Source: Hermodice carunculata (taxonomy: Eukaryota; Annelida; Polychaeta; Eunicida; Amphinomidae). From it: DNA of 64,000 nucleotides. Positions within the stretch are counted from its first letter, which is position 1. Each line of letters starts with the position of its first letter. Below, one piece after another: positions 47,669 through 59,680 of the stretch. The notes under the pieces are model-generated. The model saw only the letters and a list, made by a program, of their open reading frames with translations, did no database searches and was not told the DNA's origin. The stretch covers positions 76,153,012-76,217,011 of the forward strand of contig OZ026620.1 in NCBI GenBank assembly GCA_964020975.1. Direction: 5' to 3'. Both the position numbers and the translations under genes were made by a program.

Positions 47669-48315
47669 GTAACACATAATGTGTTGAAAGATGTCTTAAG
47701 TGTTCCTTTTGATTTCATACGGACGCTAATGACTGTCTCAATTTTCAATGGGACAGAGTATAATAAAATCCATGTAGTGTTGTTGTTGTTGTTATGGTCA
47801 AATCTTGCATGTATGTGTTCCTTATCACTAATTCCGTCAAATAAACCTCATTTTCTTGTCGAGACTTACACTTTACCCACTGAAACAAGCCCCTGAAATT
47901 GACCGACGCTTTCCTCGCCAACGATCTCCCACCATTGACTTTGCTGACCAATTCCGCTACAGGTACAGGGGAAAAAAAACCTTCCGATACAACCGCTTTT
48001 ACACCGACACATCCACCTTTCGGGTCTATTCAGGCACGACAGTAGAATAGACAGTTCTACACTTGTATCTAGCAGTAGCATATTGCACAGTGTACAAAAC
48101 GAATGTTTTAATAGTCATGTAGTTTCAGTGTCAATTGCATCAGATGACATCTGTTTTGCATATAACACTGAAGTTTCTGATCCAGCAAAAACTATTGAAT
48201 CAATGTGTAATATGTTTCTGCACCCGTTACTGACATACATAAGTTATGGGAGCTAGAGAATGGAGCGTTTGGCAGCACTTCACTCTCTGTGGAGGTTAAA
48301 AGAGTCCTTTAGCTG

Positions 48316-49842
48316 TTGGATAATGCTTGGCAGTTAGTGGATGGCCATTATCAGCTACCCATCCCATGGAAAAATCCTCAGGAACCACTTCCAAATAATT
48401 TCCCTATGGCCGTTAAACGCTTGGACAACCTTGTCATATGCCTGATCAAGGACAATCTCTTGTCAAGACATGACCAAGAGATTTCAAAATTGATTGATTC
48501 CAAATACGCAGAAGTGATCCCTAGAAATCCTTTGAGCGAATCAAATAGAATTTTCTACCTTCCACATCATGGTGTAGTTAATGAACATAAACCTGGAAAA
48601 CTACGCACTGTTTTTGATTGCTCAGCTAAATGTGCCGGTTGTTCGTTGAATGAGCGTTGTTTACAAGGACCAGACTTGGTAAACAAGTTATTGTTTATCT
48701 TTTTGCGCTTCAGATCACATGAATAGGGAGTACAAGGTGACCTCAAGGAAATGTATAACCAAGTGTTAATACCTGAATGCGATCGTGATGCACCACGCTT
48801 TCTGTTGTATAAAGGGGGCGAGGCGATTCATTTGCGCATGCGTGTGAACATATTTGGAGGCATTTGGTGTTCACCATCTTCTACCTATGCCCTTAGAAGG
48901 ATTATCCTCGATAATCCTAATATAAATCCTTTATTCAAGGAATCAGTTTTAAATTCCATGTATGTAGACGACCTTACACAATCAGTGCTTAGCATCAATG
49001 AAGTGTATCGGATTGTTTTTCTATCTCCCTGCCATTTTTCCGTTTGGAGGCTTTGAAATCACAAAATATGCAATTAACAACGAGCAAGTTTTAGACCAGA
49101 TCCTTATTGGAAGTCGTACAAAGGAAGTTCATTAATTTTCGTCAGGCTTACAATGTCGAGCTTTGGGGGTAAAATGGATGATAAAGGAGGATGTTTTTCG
49201 TTTTGATGTTCAGCTCAAAATTTTGTGAATCTTACACGACAAGTCATTCTCAATTTTGTTGCATCTATATTCGACTCTCTTGGACTCATAGCTCCTTGGG
49301 TGGTTACCGGTAAATTACTGTTGCAACAAGCTACCCGGCTTCAAACAGAATGGGATACCTGTGTGCCTGATTATTTACAGCAAAATTGGTGTACATGGTT
49401 TCATTCATTGAGTAAAACATTAGCTTACGTTAGTTTTCCAAGATGTGTGAAACCGGCAGAGTTTGACAAGTTTCATTAAGTGCTTTTTTTTTGGCTGACT
49501 GGAGTCAGATTGCATGCGGGTCCAGTGCATTTATTAGATGCATTAGCCATACTGGCGAAATTTCATGTCGGTTATTATTGAGTAAGGCTCACATTGCACC
49601 AATTAAAAACAGCCAATCGGGCCTAGGCTAGAGCTTCAAGCAGCAAAATGTGCTGTAAATTTATACATTGTTCTAAAACGTGAACTATGTATGAATAATG
49701 TACCGGTGTTTTTCTGGACAGACTCGAGAATTGTTTTAGGCTACATCAAGAACGTATCTCGTCGTTTTCACACTTTTGTGGAAAATCGCGTCAGCTTTAT
49801 CAGAACTCACACTAATCCTCAGTGGTGGGATTACATAGAATT
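48316..49842 (+). pseudogene. BEL reverse transcriptase and RNase H start, fossil
   Basis: RT motifs include FYLPHHGVVNEHKPGKLRTV, FDCSAKCAGCSLNERCLQGP and the catalytic-region match YVDDLTQSV (about 48960). A BEL-type connector (FDSLGLIAPWVVTGKLLLQQ) and an RNase H portion (FFWTDSRIVLGYI) follow. The conserved phrase leading to NPADL is interrupted at 49842 by the hAT insertion and resumes at 54567. Broken. Confidence 0.85.
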
Positions 49843-50180
49843 CAGGGATGTGGGTTTTCCGCGGATTCGCGGATTTCCGCTTTTCCCGTGGTCCAGGAAC
49901 AATTTCCAGATTTGCCCAAATTTGATGAGAAAAATTGTACCTTTAATTTTGACTTTAAGTATGGATAAATAACGCAGGGTAGGATTCACGCGTAACACAG
50001 CGTATTTTGGGCTTACGGGGGCTGCCATAATGAATATCGTGACCTATCGTTGAGTCACGAAAGGTCTCGTCTTTCTGCAACATGTTTTACGCGAACTGAT
50101 TGGACAAGCTTTCGCGCCATACATGTTTCATCCAATGAGAATTGTCCTCTTATTTCGTTCCGCCATTTACCACTATGACA

Positions 50181-50495
50181 ATATGTCCCGGGGCAGCGTG
50201 TCAAGTGGCAATTGTGAATTTTTAGAGCGTGACACATCTATTGAAAGGATAAAGGCCATTGACAGTAGCGTGAAGAATGTGTGGAAATGGGAATGGCTGC
50301 AAAGTAAAGCGGTGGACGGATCGTATCTTGGGGATTTCATCCGTAAAAAATGCCAGCCAGGCATTGCCTACTGCATGTTATGTCGCCGGGAACTCAAGTA
50401 TGGATCCCGAGGGATGATTGCACTCGTGGATCACACGAAATCGGCGGCACACAAGTCGCATGTCACCACACGGAAGACAAACTACATTTTGCCAG
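50181..50495 (+). CDS. hAT transposase exon 1: zinc-finger DNA-binding region
   Basis: Starts at a plausible ATG (50181, MSRGSVSSGNCEFLERD; an earlier in-frame ATG at 50123 is less likely). It encodes a finger of the C-x2-C...H-x5-H kind in GIAYCMLCRRELKYGS and DHTKSAAHKSH, like the BED or TTF-type fingers at hAT N-termini that bind the element ends. The exon ends LPG at donor CCAG|GTATGT (50495/50496) after the first base of a codon. This matches the phase of the acceptor at 51133, so the 638-bp intron is well supported. Confidence 0.7.
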
Positions 50496-51133
50496 GTATG
50501 TGTTGATTTTGTTAACTCCTTACGTTTGCAGATTTAAAGGATTTAAAGGTAAACGAATCGCCGGTGGTTGAAGTGAGTTTTATCATTCGACATTGATATT
50601 GCTATACATAGAGCAGACGACGGATATTCTCAGTGTGTTGTTGTGGGCGATAATGAGAGAATATGTGTGCCAGGAGTTCAAGACGCAGGATCCCTGACTA
50701 TGGCACTGAAGATCAATGGTGAACAACACCTAATCCTAGTGAGCTTGGGAACAGCTTTTGCCAGTTGGCAGGCTGAGTGATAGGGGGAAAAGGGGAACTA
50801 GAAAATCATTTTTCTACCCGGACCCCTGCTCAAATTTTTTTCAGGTCTGGACTTAGTTTTTTTTAGAGGGGTGCCTTTTTTTGGGGGGGGGGGGGGCTAA
50901 TTGAGCTTGGGAACAGTTGTTTCTGCCTGTTGGCAAGCTGAGTGGCAGGGTGAAAGGAGTTCAAGAAAATCCATTTTTGAAGGGTAACCCCTGTTCATTT
51001 TTTTTTCAGCAAGAAAAGAAAGTACTCATTATGATAATGAATATTATAATCAAAGTTTTGTCTTCGTTTGCTTTGTTGTTGCTCAGCTGTGATTTTCAGA
51101 TTTTATAAATTTTCATTCAAATATATCTTTCAG
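50496..51133 (+). other. Intron of the hAT transposase gene
   Basis: GTATGT donor at 50496 and ATATATCTTTCAG acceptor ending at 51133. The phase fits the flanking exons. Contains two related poly-G/T segments (about 50800-50900 and 50905-51010), including AGCTTGGGAACAG twice. Confidence 0.65.
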
Positions 51134-53254
51134 GTGCTGGATGTGCACCGGACCAGAAAACAGTGACATACGGGCTGCACCCTATGTTAAGGGGACATGT
51201 AGCAGCAAGGCAACCAACGAGCAAGCCCTTGGTACCCCTTGCTGACAGAAAAGTTACAGCTGAGGCCACTGTACTGGGATTTCTGGCAGAACATTCATTG
51301 CCATTTGCCATGGCCCCCAAGTTGGTTGAATTTGCAAAGAAAATGTCCTAAGATACAAAGGCCCTGGACAGTGTAGCACTTGAAAGGACAGTGGCGACAT
51401 ACAAGTTGAGGTATGGTTTGGCTGAAACTGTGGAGGACAGCTTGACTGGTCAGCTACGGAAAATTCCATTCTCCCTCAACATCGACGAGGCAACTAGCTC
51501 AAACGTACAACGTGTGCTGACACTTCTAGTTAGTTTCTTTTCAGAGGAAAAGAAAGAAGTTATTGTGCAACACCTTGCTTCAGTTTCTGTTGTGCAGGTA
51601 ACAAGCAAAAGTCTTCATAATGAAATGGTGAAACTTTTCCAGAAACTGAACCTTCCATGGAGTAATCTCATGTCTGTCCTCATGGACTCCAGTGCAGTTA
51701 TGCGTGGCTCTAAAAATGGACTAGAGACGGCAATGCGTAACTCGGATGCACCACATCTGTTGGATGTGGATGGAGATAGCTGCCATCATGCGCATAATGC
51801 TGCAAAGAAATTTTGCAAGCCATTCAAGTATTATGCAGAAGGGATGCTAAATGATATCCACACTGACTTTAAGTGGTCAACTGATTTACGTGAGGCATTG
51901 CAGAACATTTGAGTCATACTGGGTATAGCATACACAGTGCCAGAAAGATATGTGTCCCATCGCTGGCTGTCCCTCCATGATATATCTCAGGACACTGTAC
52001 GCTTGCTTGACGCATACACTTTGTTCTACTTTGCTTTTCTCAGTCCAGCCGATCGGTCACTGTACATGGTACATGTGGTAGAAATCTACAAAAGACTTGG
52101 AATTGAGAAGGAAGGAAAGGAGAGTATCTATCAAATCAGAGACACTCTTGCGAGAAAAAGTGGAATGACTCAAGAGGGAAAGGACAGAAAGAAACGCATA
52201 GTTCAGAAGCTGTTTTATGAACGGAAGAAGATGAAACTGATTCTTTATCTGTATGCTTCTGTGCTGCCTGTGCTGAAACAATATGTTGTGATGTTTCAGA
52301 CAAAGGTGCCATTGATCCACAAACTACATGGCAAACAGGTTGAACTATTGCGAGAGTTTCTTTCATTCTTTGTGAAGCCTCAGTTTGTCAAAGATGTTAG
52401 TGCCCGTGGTCTCAAAATGCTTGATGTGGCTGCCACATGTGTGCCTGACAGGGACATGTATCTGGGTGTACATGCCAAGGCAATAGTCAAAGCATCACGG
52501 AGAGATGACAGCATGATCATAGACTTTCTGCGACAGTGTAAGGAAGGATACATTGCCTGTGCAAAAAGTTTGCAGGAGAAGATGCCAGTATGCAACAAAG
52601 TTTTAAAGAGCATGGTAGCTCTAGATCCTTCAAAGTTGGGACAGGGTGTCTGTCAGCGTGGGCTTCTGGAGCTTCCTTCTCTGATGACCAGTATCAGTAT
52701 TGAAGCAGACTCATATGAGAAGGAAGTGAGGAAGATCCAGACTGACCCTGACATTGTCAAGTTACAGGATGAAGGTGTGCGGGTTGACCACTGGTGGGCC
52801 AAGGTTGACCAGACAGGCAAATATCCAAATGTTTGCAAAATTGTAAAAGCAGCCCTTTCGTGCTTCCATGGGCCCCTTGTCGAGTCCTCCTTTAGCCTGA
52901 TGGGGGACATACTGGACAAGGGGTCATCTCGCATGACTGTCGACACATACAGCGCGATACAAACAGTCAAGTATGCTGTGAAGGCCAGTGGGAAGAGCAG
53001 TCTGGCCTACTATGGAAAAGATGACCACCTCCATGAGCCAGCTGACCCCAAATTGTTCAAAAATCACGTCAGCATATGCCAGGTACATGGAGGTGAGAAA
53101 AGAAAGAATAAAGGAAAGGGAGGCAAAGCAAAAAACTCTTGGTGTAACCGCAAATAAATCAGTCCTGACAAAAAGAAAAGCCAAAGAACTTTTGACCAAT
53201 GCGGCAAAAAAGAGTCGTGTTGCCCACTCCAAGAAGTTGGCAAATAAGTCATAA
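51134..53254 (+). pseudogene. hAT transposase exon 2: catalytic domain
   Basis: Performs cut-and-paste excision. Motifs in order: FSLNIDEATSSN (first catalytic Asp), VLMDSSAVMRGSKNGLE, DVDGDSCHHAHNAAKKF (the hAT C-x-x-H motif), YVSHRWLSLHD (conserved R-W) and GPLVESSFSLMGDILD (C-terminal dimerisation region with the catalytic Glu). Two in-frame stops interrupt it: TAA 51349-51351 and TGA 51910-51912. Near 53090 the frame appears to change: the basic tail YMEVRKERIKEREAKQKTLG through KKSRVAHSKKLANKS, ending at TAA 53252-53254, is in the next frame and looks like the natural C-terminus. With only three lesions in about 700 codons, the copy is recently dead. Confidence 0.8.
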
Positions 53255-53579
53255 CTACAGTGAAACATCATTACTCAAGTGTTTTTGATGACATTTATAA
53301 ACATTCACATGTGATGCATGCAGAACCCATTAATTTGTTGGATTGTGAATGCCATATTTGACTTGCATTAATTTATTACATTCTGAATGCATTTGACTCT
53401 TAAAGCTAGATATGCAGCTCTGGACACAGTAACTAAGGCCTTTGATTTGGGAGTTTGCATTCATTTGTGAAAATAGATTATTGTTTGTTTACTTGTTCTA
53501 TGATAATGCACTGACCTCTTAGAAATTTGATGGTCTATGATAATAACTCTCCTGTGTACACTTTTTTCCCCTATGTTCT

Positions 53580-54110
53580 TGGAAAGAAAAGCATCAATGT
53601 TGTAGTTTAGACTAGATGCCAATGACTACAAATGTAGATAGTGAATCTCATGAATTTATTTGATATTAAGGTGTATTTGGAAAGAAAAAGCATCCATGTT
53701 GTAGTTTAGACTAGATGCCAATGTTTACAAATGTAGATAGTGAATCTCATGAATTTAATTTGATATTAGGTGTACCAGTTAAAACTAAGAATGAACTTAA
53801 ACATTGATATGTTGTAGTTTGAACTAGAAGTCAAACAAAGTTAGATTGTTAATCTCATTCAATTGAATTTGATATTAAGATGCAATAATTAAAACTGGAC
53901 ATAAACTTAAGATTATGAATCTCAATTAAATCCAGTAATTTAGATTGTGAAGGTGCAATTATTAAAACTGGACATGAACTTTAGATTGTGAATCTCAATT
54001 AAATCCAGTATTTTAGATTGTGGAGGTGCAATAATTAAAACTGGACATGAACTTTAGATTGTGAATCTCAATTACATCCAGTATTTTAGATTGTGAATCT
54101 CCTGAAACTT
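53580..54110. repeat. Subterminal tandem repeats in the hAT 3' region
   Basis: Two copies of an about 98-bp unit (GAAAGAAAAGCATC...TGTAGTTTAGACTAGATGCC) lie at about 53581-53775. Several shorter units around TTAGATTGTGAATCTCAATT and ATTAAAACTGGACATGAACT follow to 54110. Subterminal repeats are common transposase-binding sites in hAT elements; that role here is inference. Confidence 0.7.
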
Positions 54111-54566
54111 TTCATAAACTTATTTACTTGTTAAGTTGCATTACATAGTTAAAGGTGAATATGGTTTTTGAAGCTTCCAAGCTTTACTGTTTACATTGGA
54201 AATAAACCAAGCATGCTTTTAAAATGATATCATCCACGCTCAATTAAGCAACATTTGTGAATAAAAGTTTACAAACACTGAGTTTTCATGGCAGAAACTT
54301 ACTGTTGGTGTAAACAGATTTTGCCATGTGATCAATAACAAATTGAACAAGTTTGAATAAAAGAAAATATGTAAACCTTGAATCACAGTTCATTTCTTAC
54401 TGACAGCATGTTGCATCAGTAATGCCATCACCTTTCATTTATAATTTGGTGGCAGGAAATGTAAGTTTTTAGCGCTGCCCCTGGACCCAGTTGGGCGCCT
54501 GTGCGGCCCCCAAACCCCCGGCATTTATGTTTCCTCTTTTTTTCTCATCCTCCACCCACATCCCTG

Positions 54567-55669
54567 AGAATTGCAAAACAATCCGGCAGATTTGTTGACT
54601 AAGCCTTTTTCCATAGACCATCAGGGAGCCATTGATTTGTGGTGTCATGGTCTACAATGTTTGACCAGTTTCACAAGATTTTGGGACAGAAACTATGAAT
54701 CTTTTTCGGTTTCTCAGGATAATCATGAGATAAAATCCTTTGATACACAAGTAAGTGATCACAGATAGTCCCAAGTCATGGATTGAAAAGATCTGTGAAT
54801 ATTGTTCTTCATGGACCAAGATTATTAAATGTGTAGCATGGCTTCGCGAGTTTGTTTTGTATAGAGCAAAGTGCATATTTAATAAAAATTCACTATCAAC
54901 AAGTGAATTCAATACTGCTCATGATATTGTAATCAGACATTTTCAAAAGCAAGTATTTGAAGCAGAAATTGCTGGATTGAGTTCAGATCTACCGATACGC
55001 AAGTCAAGTAGCATTCTATCCTTAAATCCATTTTTGGACAAAAATGGTATATTGAGAGTCGGGGGCAGGACAGGTGAACATCCAATCATATTGTCAAGTT
55101 CATGTACTATTGCTCAGCATATTATACATCATTATCATGCTAAAGCGCATTTGGGATGCGAATGGACGTTGAGTTTAGTGCGTAGTGAGTATTGGATTAC
55201 CAAAACACGTCGCTCTGTTCAACGCGTTTTACAGAGATGCATTGTGTATGAAAGGTTGTATGCAAAACCAGCATGTCAGCTAACGGCAGATTTGCATTCT
55301 GCTAGAATCAGGCCTAACATTCCCGCTTTTACCCACGTAGGAATAGATTGTTTTGGTCCATACTACACAAATTCCTATCGTGGACAGAAGAAGCGTTATG
55401 GATGTATATTTACATGCATGAGCTCCATAGCAATACACATTGAAATGCTGCATTCACTTGAGGCATATTCCTTTTTAAATGCCCTGCGTCGCTTAGTGTC
55501 ACATAGAGGTTGTTTCTCAACTATTTATTGCGACAACGCGGGGTATTTCATCAAAGGGGAACAAGAACTACTTCAGGGTTTTAATTTCCTCTCACAGTCA
55601 ACTTTAAAGCAGTTTTCCGTTGCAAAGTCAATAGAGTTCGTATACACTGTACCATGTGCACCACACTGA
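54567..55669 (+). pseudogene. BEL RNase H end and integrase, fossil
   Basis: Resumes after the hAT insertion with NNPADLLTKPFS. Integrase parts visible are a zinc-binding region (HAKAHLGCEWTLSLVRSEYW), the core (FTHVGIDCFGPYY, GCIFTCMSSIAIHIEM, TIYCDNAGYFI) and a conserved end. BEL/Pao type on wording and order. Broken. Confidence 0.85.
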
Positions 55670-56220
55670 GGTGGTGGCTGGGAGCGTCTGATTGGTGTGG
55701 TCAAAAGAGTTTTAAGAGCAATACTCCCATATACATCGCGACTCACAGATGAAGTACTGCAAACTACTTTTTGTGAAGTAGAGTCGATCGTTAATAGTCG
55801 ACCATTGACAAAAATGCGCTCTGATCCCAATGATTTTACACCCATTACTCCCAATTCATTGCTTACGCTACGTAAGTACACGGGTGTCCCGCCAGGTGGA
55901 GGTTCTGTTTCAGATGCTAATTGAAGTTGGGTTACATACACTCCACATTTGCCAAACATGTTTTAGTCTAAATGGTTGAAACTTTATATTCCGTCTTTGA
56001 ACACTAGGTCGAAATGGCAGGTTGCAAGCGATAACGTCAGAGTAGGAGAACTAGTTCTGCTGTTTGAAAAAAGAGTGCCTCGTAATTTATGGTCTCTTGC
56101 AATAGTGAAAAATTTTTCATGGGGAGAGATGGAACGGTTGGTTTAGTGTTGCTGAAAACATGTGTTACCGAGTTACGTCGATCAGTTAATCATTTAGTCA
56201 GGTTAAAGGCTGATTTGTAA
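55670..56220 (+). pseudogene. BEL integrase C-terminal region, fossil
   Basis: Continues the integrase (GWERLIGVVKRVLRAIL, EVESIVNSRPLT, DFTPITPNSLL) to the region before the 3' UTR. Broken. Confidence 0.75.
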
Positions 56221-56709
56221 TGTATTATAATTACAAGTCACGATGGGAACAGTGAAATTCATATTTTATACAAGCTCGATGATCTATATGTTAGAATTGT
56301 GCTTTTTTAAATTTTGATAATCAAAGGCGCATCATTTGGGTAAAAAAGTTTAATATAATGTATTGTTAAATGGTTCAATTTCTATATTTCTATAGTTGGC
56401 ATTGTTACTTAATTACTTGTTCACCTATTATACTAGATATAGTCTTTGTAAATGATGTTATCTTGGACCATTATTAGAAATTGGCTAGCATGAGGCTGGT
56501 TACTTTGGTTCAAGGTTGTAGTATCATTTTGCTTAGGTACTAATTGTATGGTATGTGGTAGGAAATAGGGTCCTTCCGGGTCTTCTAGTTTTTATCTTTG
56601 TTGATAATAATTCATATTTGGGAGGGTCTGAAATACTTATCATCAATACATATTCTCTGCGTGTAGTATTTTTTCATGTATACTGTCGTGTAGGTTTATT
56701 CATGTCAAT
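56221..56709. other. BEL 3' untranslated region
   Basis: AT-rich with no open frame of note. It leads to the polypurine tract. Confidence 0.5.
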
Positions 56710-56720
56710 AAAAAGGGGGG
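56710..56720 (+). promoter_or_regulatory. BEL polypurine tract
   Basis: AAAAAGGGGGG lies directly before the TGTCAAATAC start of the 3' LTR, the expected plus-strand primer site of LTR elements. It fixes the LTR boundary at 56721. Confidence 0.8.
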
Positions 56721-56921
56721 TGTCAAATACAGAATAGCTGTATTTGTTTATTAATCAAAATTAAATTTTTTTTTTCCTTTTACAATTTGATGCTTGGTTT
56801 GGATTTCCTTTTGTTGATTTTCAGCCTAGTGGTCTACGCTGGGGTTTATTTGGAACATATGCGTGTTACACAGGACGATAGTTGAGGGACTAGGGTAAAA
56901 TCAGTTATCCCTGCTAGGTTT

Positions 56922-56957
<36 letters not shown>

Positions 56958-57240
56958 TTGGGGCCCATAGGATGTGTTCTTGGTTCGCATTTGCTGACTG
57001 ACGGGTGACCGGTGAATATTGTTCAGGGCGAAGGTCCAGGGCGCATGTGAAAGTTTAAGGCGCCTTCCATGTAACATGAGGTAGCATGGAAAAAACGAGA
57101 GTGCTGGTAGTTTAATATGGGGTTTCAAGGCACTGCACCGGTCTTTGTTTTTGCCAGAGTCTCACTCTGCACGAGTTTACTAAACTTCTCTGTCATGAAG
57201 GTTTGACTGGGATAAATTATAATGGGCTCAGTATATTCCT
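56721..57240 (+). repeat. BEL 3' LTR
   Basis: Matches the copy at 44322-44841 along its length. It carries a (TA)n expansion at about 56926-56955 absent from the 5' copy. The outer end is not sharply defined: similarity stops near 57240 without a clear CA end or target duplication. Confidence 0.8.
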
Positions 57241-57770
57241 TGTTGGAAAAGCCACCGACAGAAGTTTCAACTTCAATCGTGCATATCTGGCCAACAAGCT
57301 AGTTACAAGGTGTCAGACTGAATTGACGCTTGCATTAAAAAAGCATGGTGCGTCAACACACAAATTTTATCAAGCTGCAGTCCAAGCAAGACAAAACATA
57401 GTAAACCGGCTGAGCGGTAACACAATCAGTGCAGAAGAAAATAATATTTTGTAATGGTAAGGGACAGAACACAGGCATGAGGACCCTCAATCCCACCAAA
57501 GAAGATAAAAAACGGCTACAAGATATTCTAGATTACAAAGTTTCAGCAGCAAGCTTGAAACAGCAGCGGTTTAGGTCTTAATACCAATAAAGTTGAGGCC
57601 CTACACCTCAGGACTGTGAAGCATGTACCCAAATACAAATTATGTGTTAAAAACTTTGATGGCAGAACCCACAGTGCCATGCACAGCCATGCAATTGGCG
57701 GTGTATTTTCACTGTTAAAAGCTTGTGAAAGGTTGAGCGTTCCAGATACATAAAAAAAAAATACACTCTC
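57241..57770 (+). pseudogene. Fragment of an unidentified, possibly transposase gene
   Basis: The plus strand encodes FNFNRAYLANKLVTRCQTEL, SAEENNIL, then in other frames LNPTKEDKKRLQDILDYKVS and NKVEALHLRTVKHVPKYKLC with FDGRTHSAMHSHAIGGVFSL. The N-K-V-E-A...PKY...RTHSA-x-H pattern recalls the Mutator-like transposase domain seen in many invertebrate proteins, but the match is from memory and weak. Frame changes and stops show it is dead. It starts immediately after the BEL LTR. Confidence 0.4.
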
Positions 57771-58115
57771 AGTTTGTGAAAATCATCCACTGAGAACTCT
57801 ACTATTGCAGGTGTCATCGCAGAATCAACAGAATGAAACGCCGCCACATCTTAAAGTTGGGGCACTACACCTCAGGACTGTGAAGCATGTACCCAAATAC
57901 AAATTATGTGTTAAAAGCTTTGATGGCAGAACCCACAGTGCCATGCACAGCCATGCAATGGGCATTGTATTCTCACTGTTAATAGCTTGTGAAAGGTTGA
58001 GCGTTCCAGATACATCCTAAAAAAAATATACTCTCAGTTTGTGAAACTCATCCACTGAGAACTCTACTATTGCAGGTGTCGTCGCAGAATCAACAGAATG
58101 ACACGCCGCCACATC
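57588..58115. repeat. Tandem duplication, period about 264 bp
   Basis: The block from AGTTGAGGCC (57591) to CCGCCACATCTTAA is repeated from 57855, with few differences, so part of the unidentified gene exists twice. The second copy carries HLRTVKHVPKYKLCVKSFDG. The break between copies falls at CACATCTTAAAGTTGG. Confidence 0.9.
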
Positions 58116-59680
58116 TTACGTACAAGACTGTGCAATCTTAAAAGACTATCCAAGTTGAATGTGGTATCCCCCACCCACTCTGTGCCAAGTGAGCACAATT
58201 ATATGAACAGACTGTGAATGTACAGCACAGCAACACTCAGTGACAGTACTGATGCAGTCATTTAACCAGCTGCATTACCTGTGACATGTGATGATCAACT
58301 GTTGGTGTTTAAATTTGAGTGTGATCCATATGACCCATGTGCATATTGTGTCTGTCACAATATTGTGACAATATGATACGTGGCAAACACTCAACACATA
58401 ATCAATATTACCAGCACCTAACAACTCTATGGTATTTTAATAATGACACAAGTGCCTCCGGCTGTGCCCAGGTAACAAATTAAACTGACGTCAAGAGAGG
58501 TAATGTGTAAAAGGGGAAAGCTCATACATTTTCAACATGTTTCAACAAATGTCCAAGTTACCGCCTAACAAAACTAAATGTGTGGTTCCGGTAACCTGAC
58601 AGACCCTACTAAACAGGAACAACTCTAAAATTAATGGAACAAATAAAAACAAAAACAAAAAAAAACAACTTATAAATACTGGTCGACCCAGGCCAGTGCT
58701 ACAAACCCAGTCAGAGACCCACGTGGCCCAAAAATGTCCGTAATTTTTTTCAATGGCCCAAATGTGACATACACAAAGGCGTGCTGGAGGGGGGGGGGAG
58801 GTCTGGGGCATTATCGCCCCCCCCCCCCGACAAATTTTGAATTTGAGCACGCAAAATGGTTTGTCTTGGGAGTTTTGAGTATTTTGCCTTCACATGGTTG
58901 ACGAAATCACAACATTTTAGTCATTATTGTACTGATTTGGCTATTTTCCCTCAGATTGTACAAAAAGCTGATGAGACTTAGCAAAAAATAGTAAAAAGTG
59001 AATTTTAAAAAATCGCCATGTTATCTACTTTCCATGGTGGACCACAACATGAATATAGCAGAAATGCAAGTATGAAATCGGGAAAAATATTAAGTTGCTT
59101 TGCACAGGTTTGTGGCTGAAATGCTTTAGATCAACCAAATAAAAATAATCACCAAAGGCGTCATTTTTATAACTCCAGGGACCTGCTAATGTGCTATATA
59201 TAATTTGAAGGTCCCTAATAACACTAAGATACTTAAACTATAAATATAAAAGCAGTCCCTCTCCATTACTCCCATCTCATGCATCAAGAATGAGTTCAAG
59301 TTATTTTTGAAAATGTTCTTGCATTTATTTGATACACCCTGGTAGGTTCTGCATGGGAATAGGTATAATCATGGTACAGTAGTGCCTGCAATTACCGACC
59401 TGGCCAAATTCTGTAGCATTTTTCAAGAACTGCGATGCAAAATTTTGCTACAATGGTAGTTGGACAACCTTCGACCAGCTGCAACACACAACCGACCAGC
59501 AAAATCGCCCCGCAAACAACCACCCGTTAAAAAAGCTGGCCAACATGTGCCGTTATTTTGCAGTAAAGTCAACTCAAGCACAGCATTGTATTTCAACTTG
59601 TCTGGACGGTTAACTTGGGCCAGGGAAAAAGCATAGCGTTATGATGAGTGCGGTATCTGTATCAGGTATTGCTAGGTTTC
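58116..59680. other. Non-coding DNA, no supported gene
   Basis: A G11...C14 pair of homopolymer runs lies at 58788-58829 around TCTGGGGCATTATCG. The rest is AT-rich with no recognised element. Confidence 0.4.

Larger units (their letters stand above)
49843..54566 (+). mobile_element. hAT-superfamily DNA transposon, 4724 bp, nearly intact
   Basis: Ends are 13-bp inverted repeats CAGGGATGTGGGT (49843-49855 and 54554-54566). The flanking direct repeat AGAATT (49837-49842 and 54567-54572) is a 6-bp target-site duplication. hAT elements usually make 8 bp; groups with 5- and 6-bp duplications are recognised in repeat catalogues (from memory). Host BEL sequence joins cleanly on both sides. It encodes a spliced transposase with a zinc-finger exon. 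It inserted after BEL was already in place. Confidence 0.85.
44322..57240 (+). mobile_element. BEL/Pao LTR retrotransposon, fossil, carrying later insertions
   Basis: Two LTR-like copies in the same orientation flank a plus-strand pol with BEL-type RT, RNase H and integrase. The LTRs differ at roughly one base in ten plus indels by eye, so the insertion is old. The gag region is not recognisable and the element is broken, with on the order of ten breaks. A LINE fragment occupies part of the 5' region (about 45284-46465) and a hAT transposon interrupts the RNase H region (49843-54566). Confidence 0.8.

Noticed and set aside
51910-51912. Possibility that the in-frame TGA in the hAT transposase is recoded as selenocysteine
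   Set aside because: A second, TAA stop also interrupts the same frame and the C-terminus has a frame change. Decay is simpler, and no SECIS-like structure was noticed.
52057-53271. Minus-strand frames up to 115 codons
   Set aside because: Antisense shadows of the hAT transposase exon.
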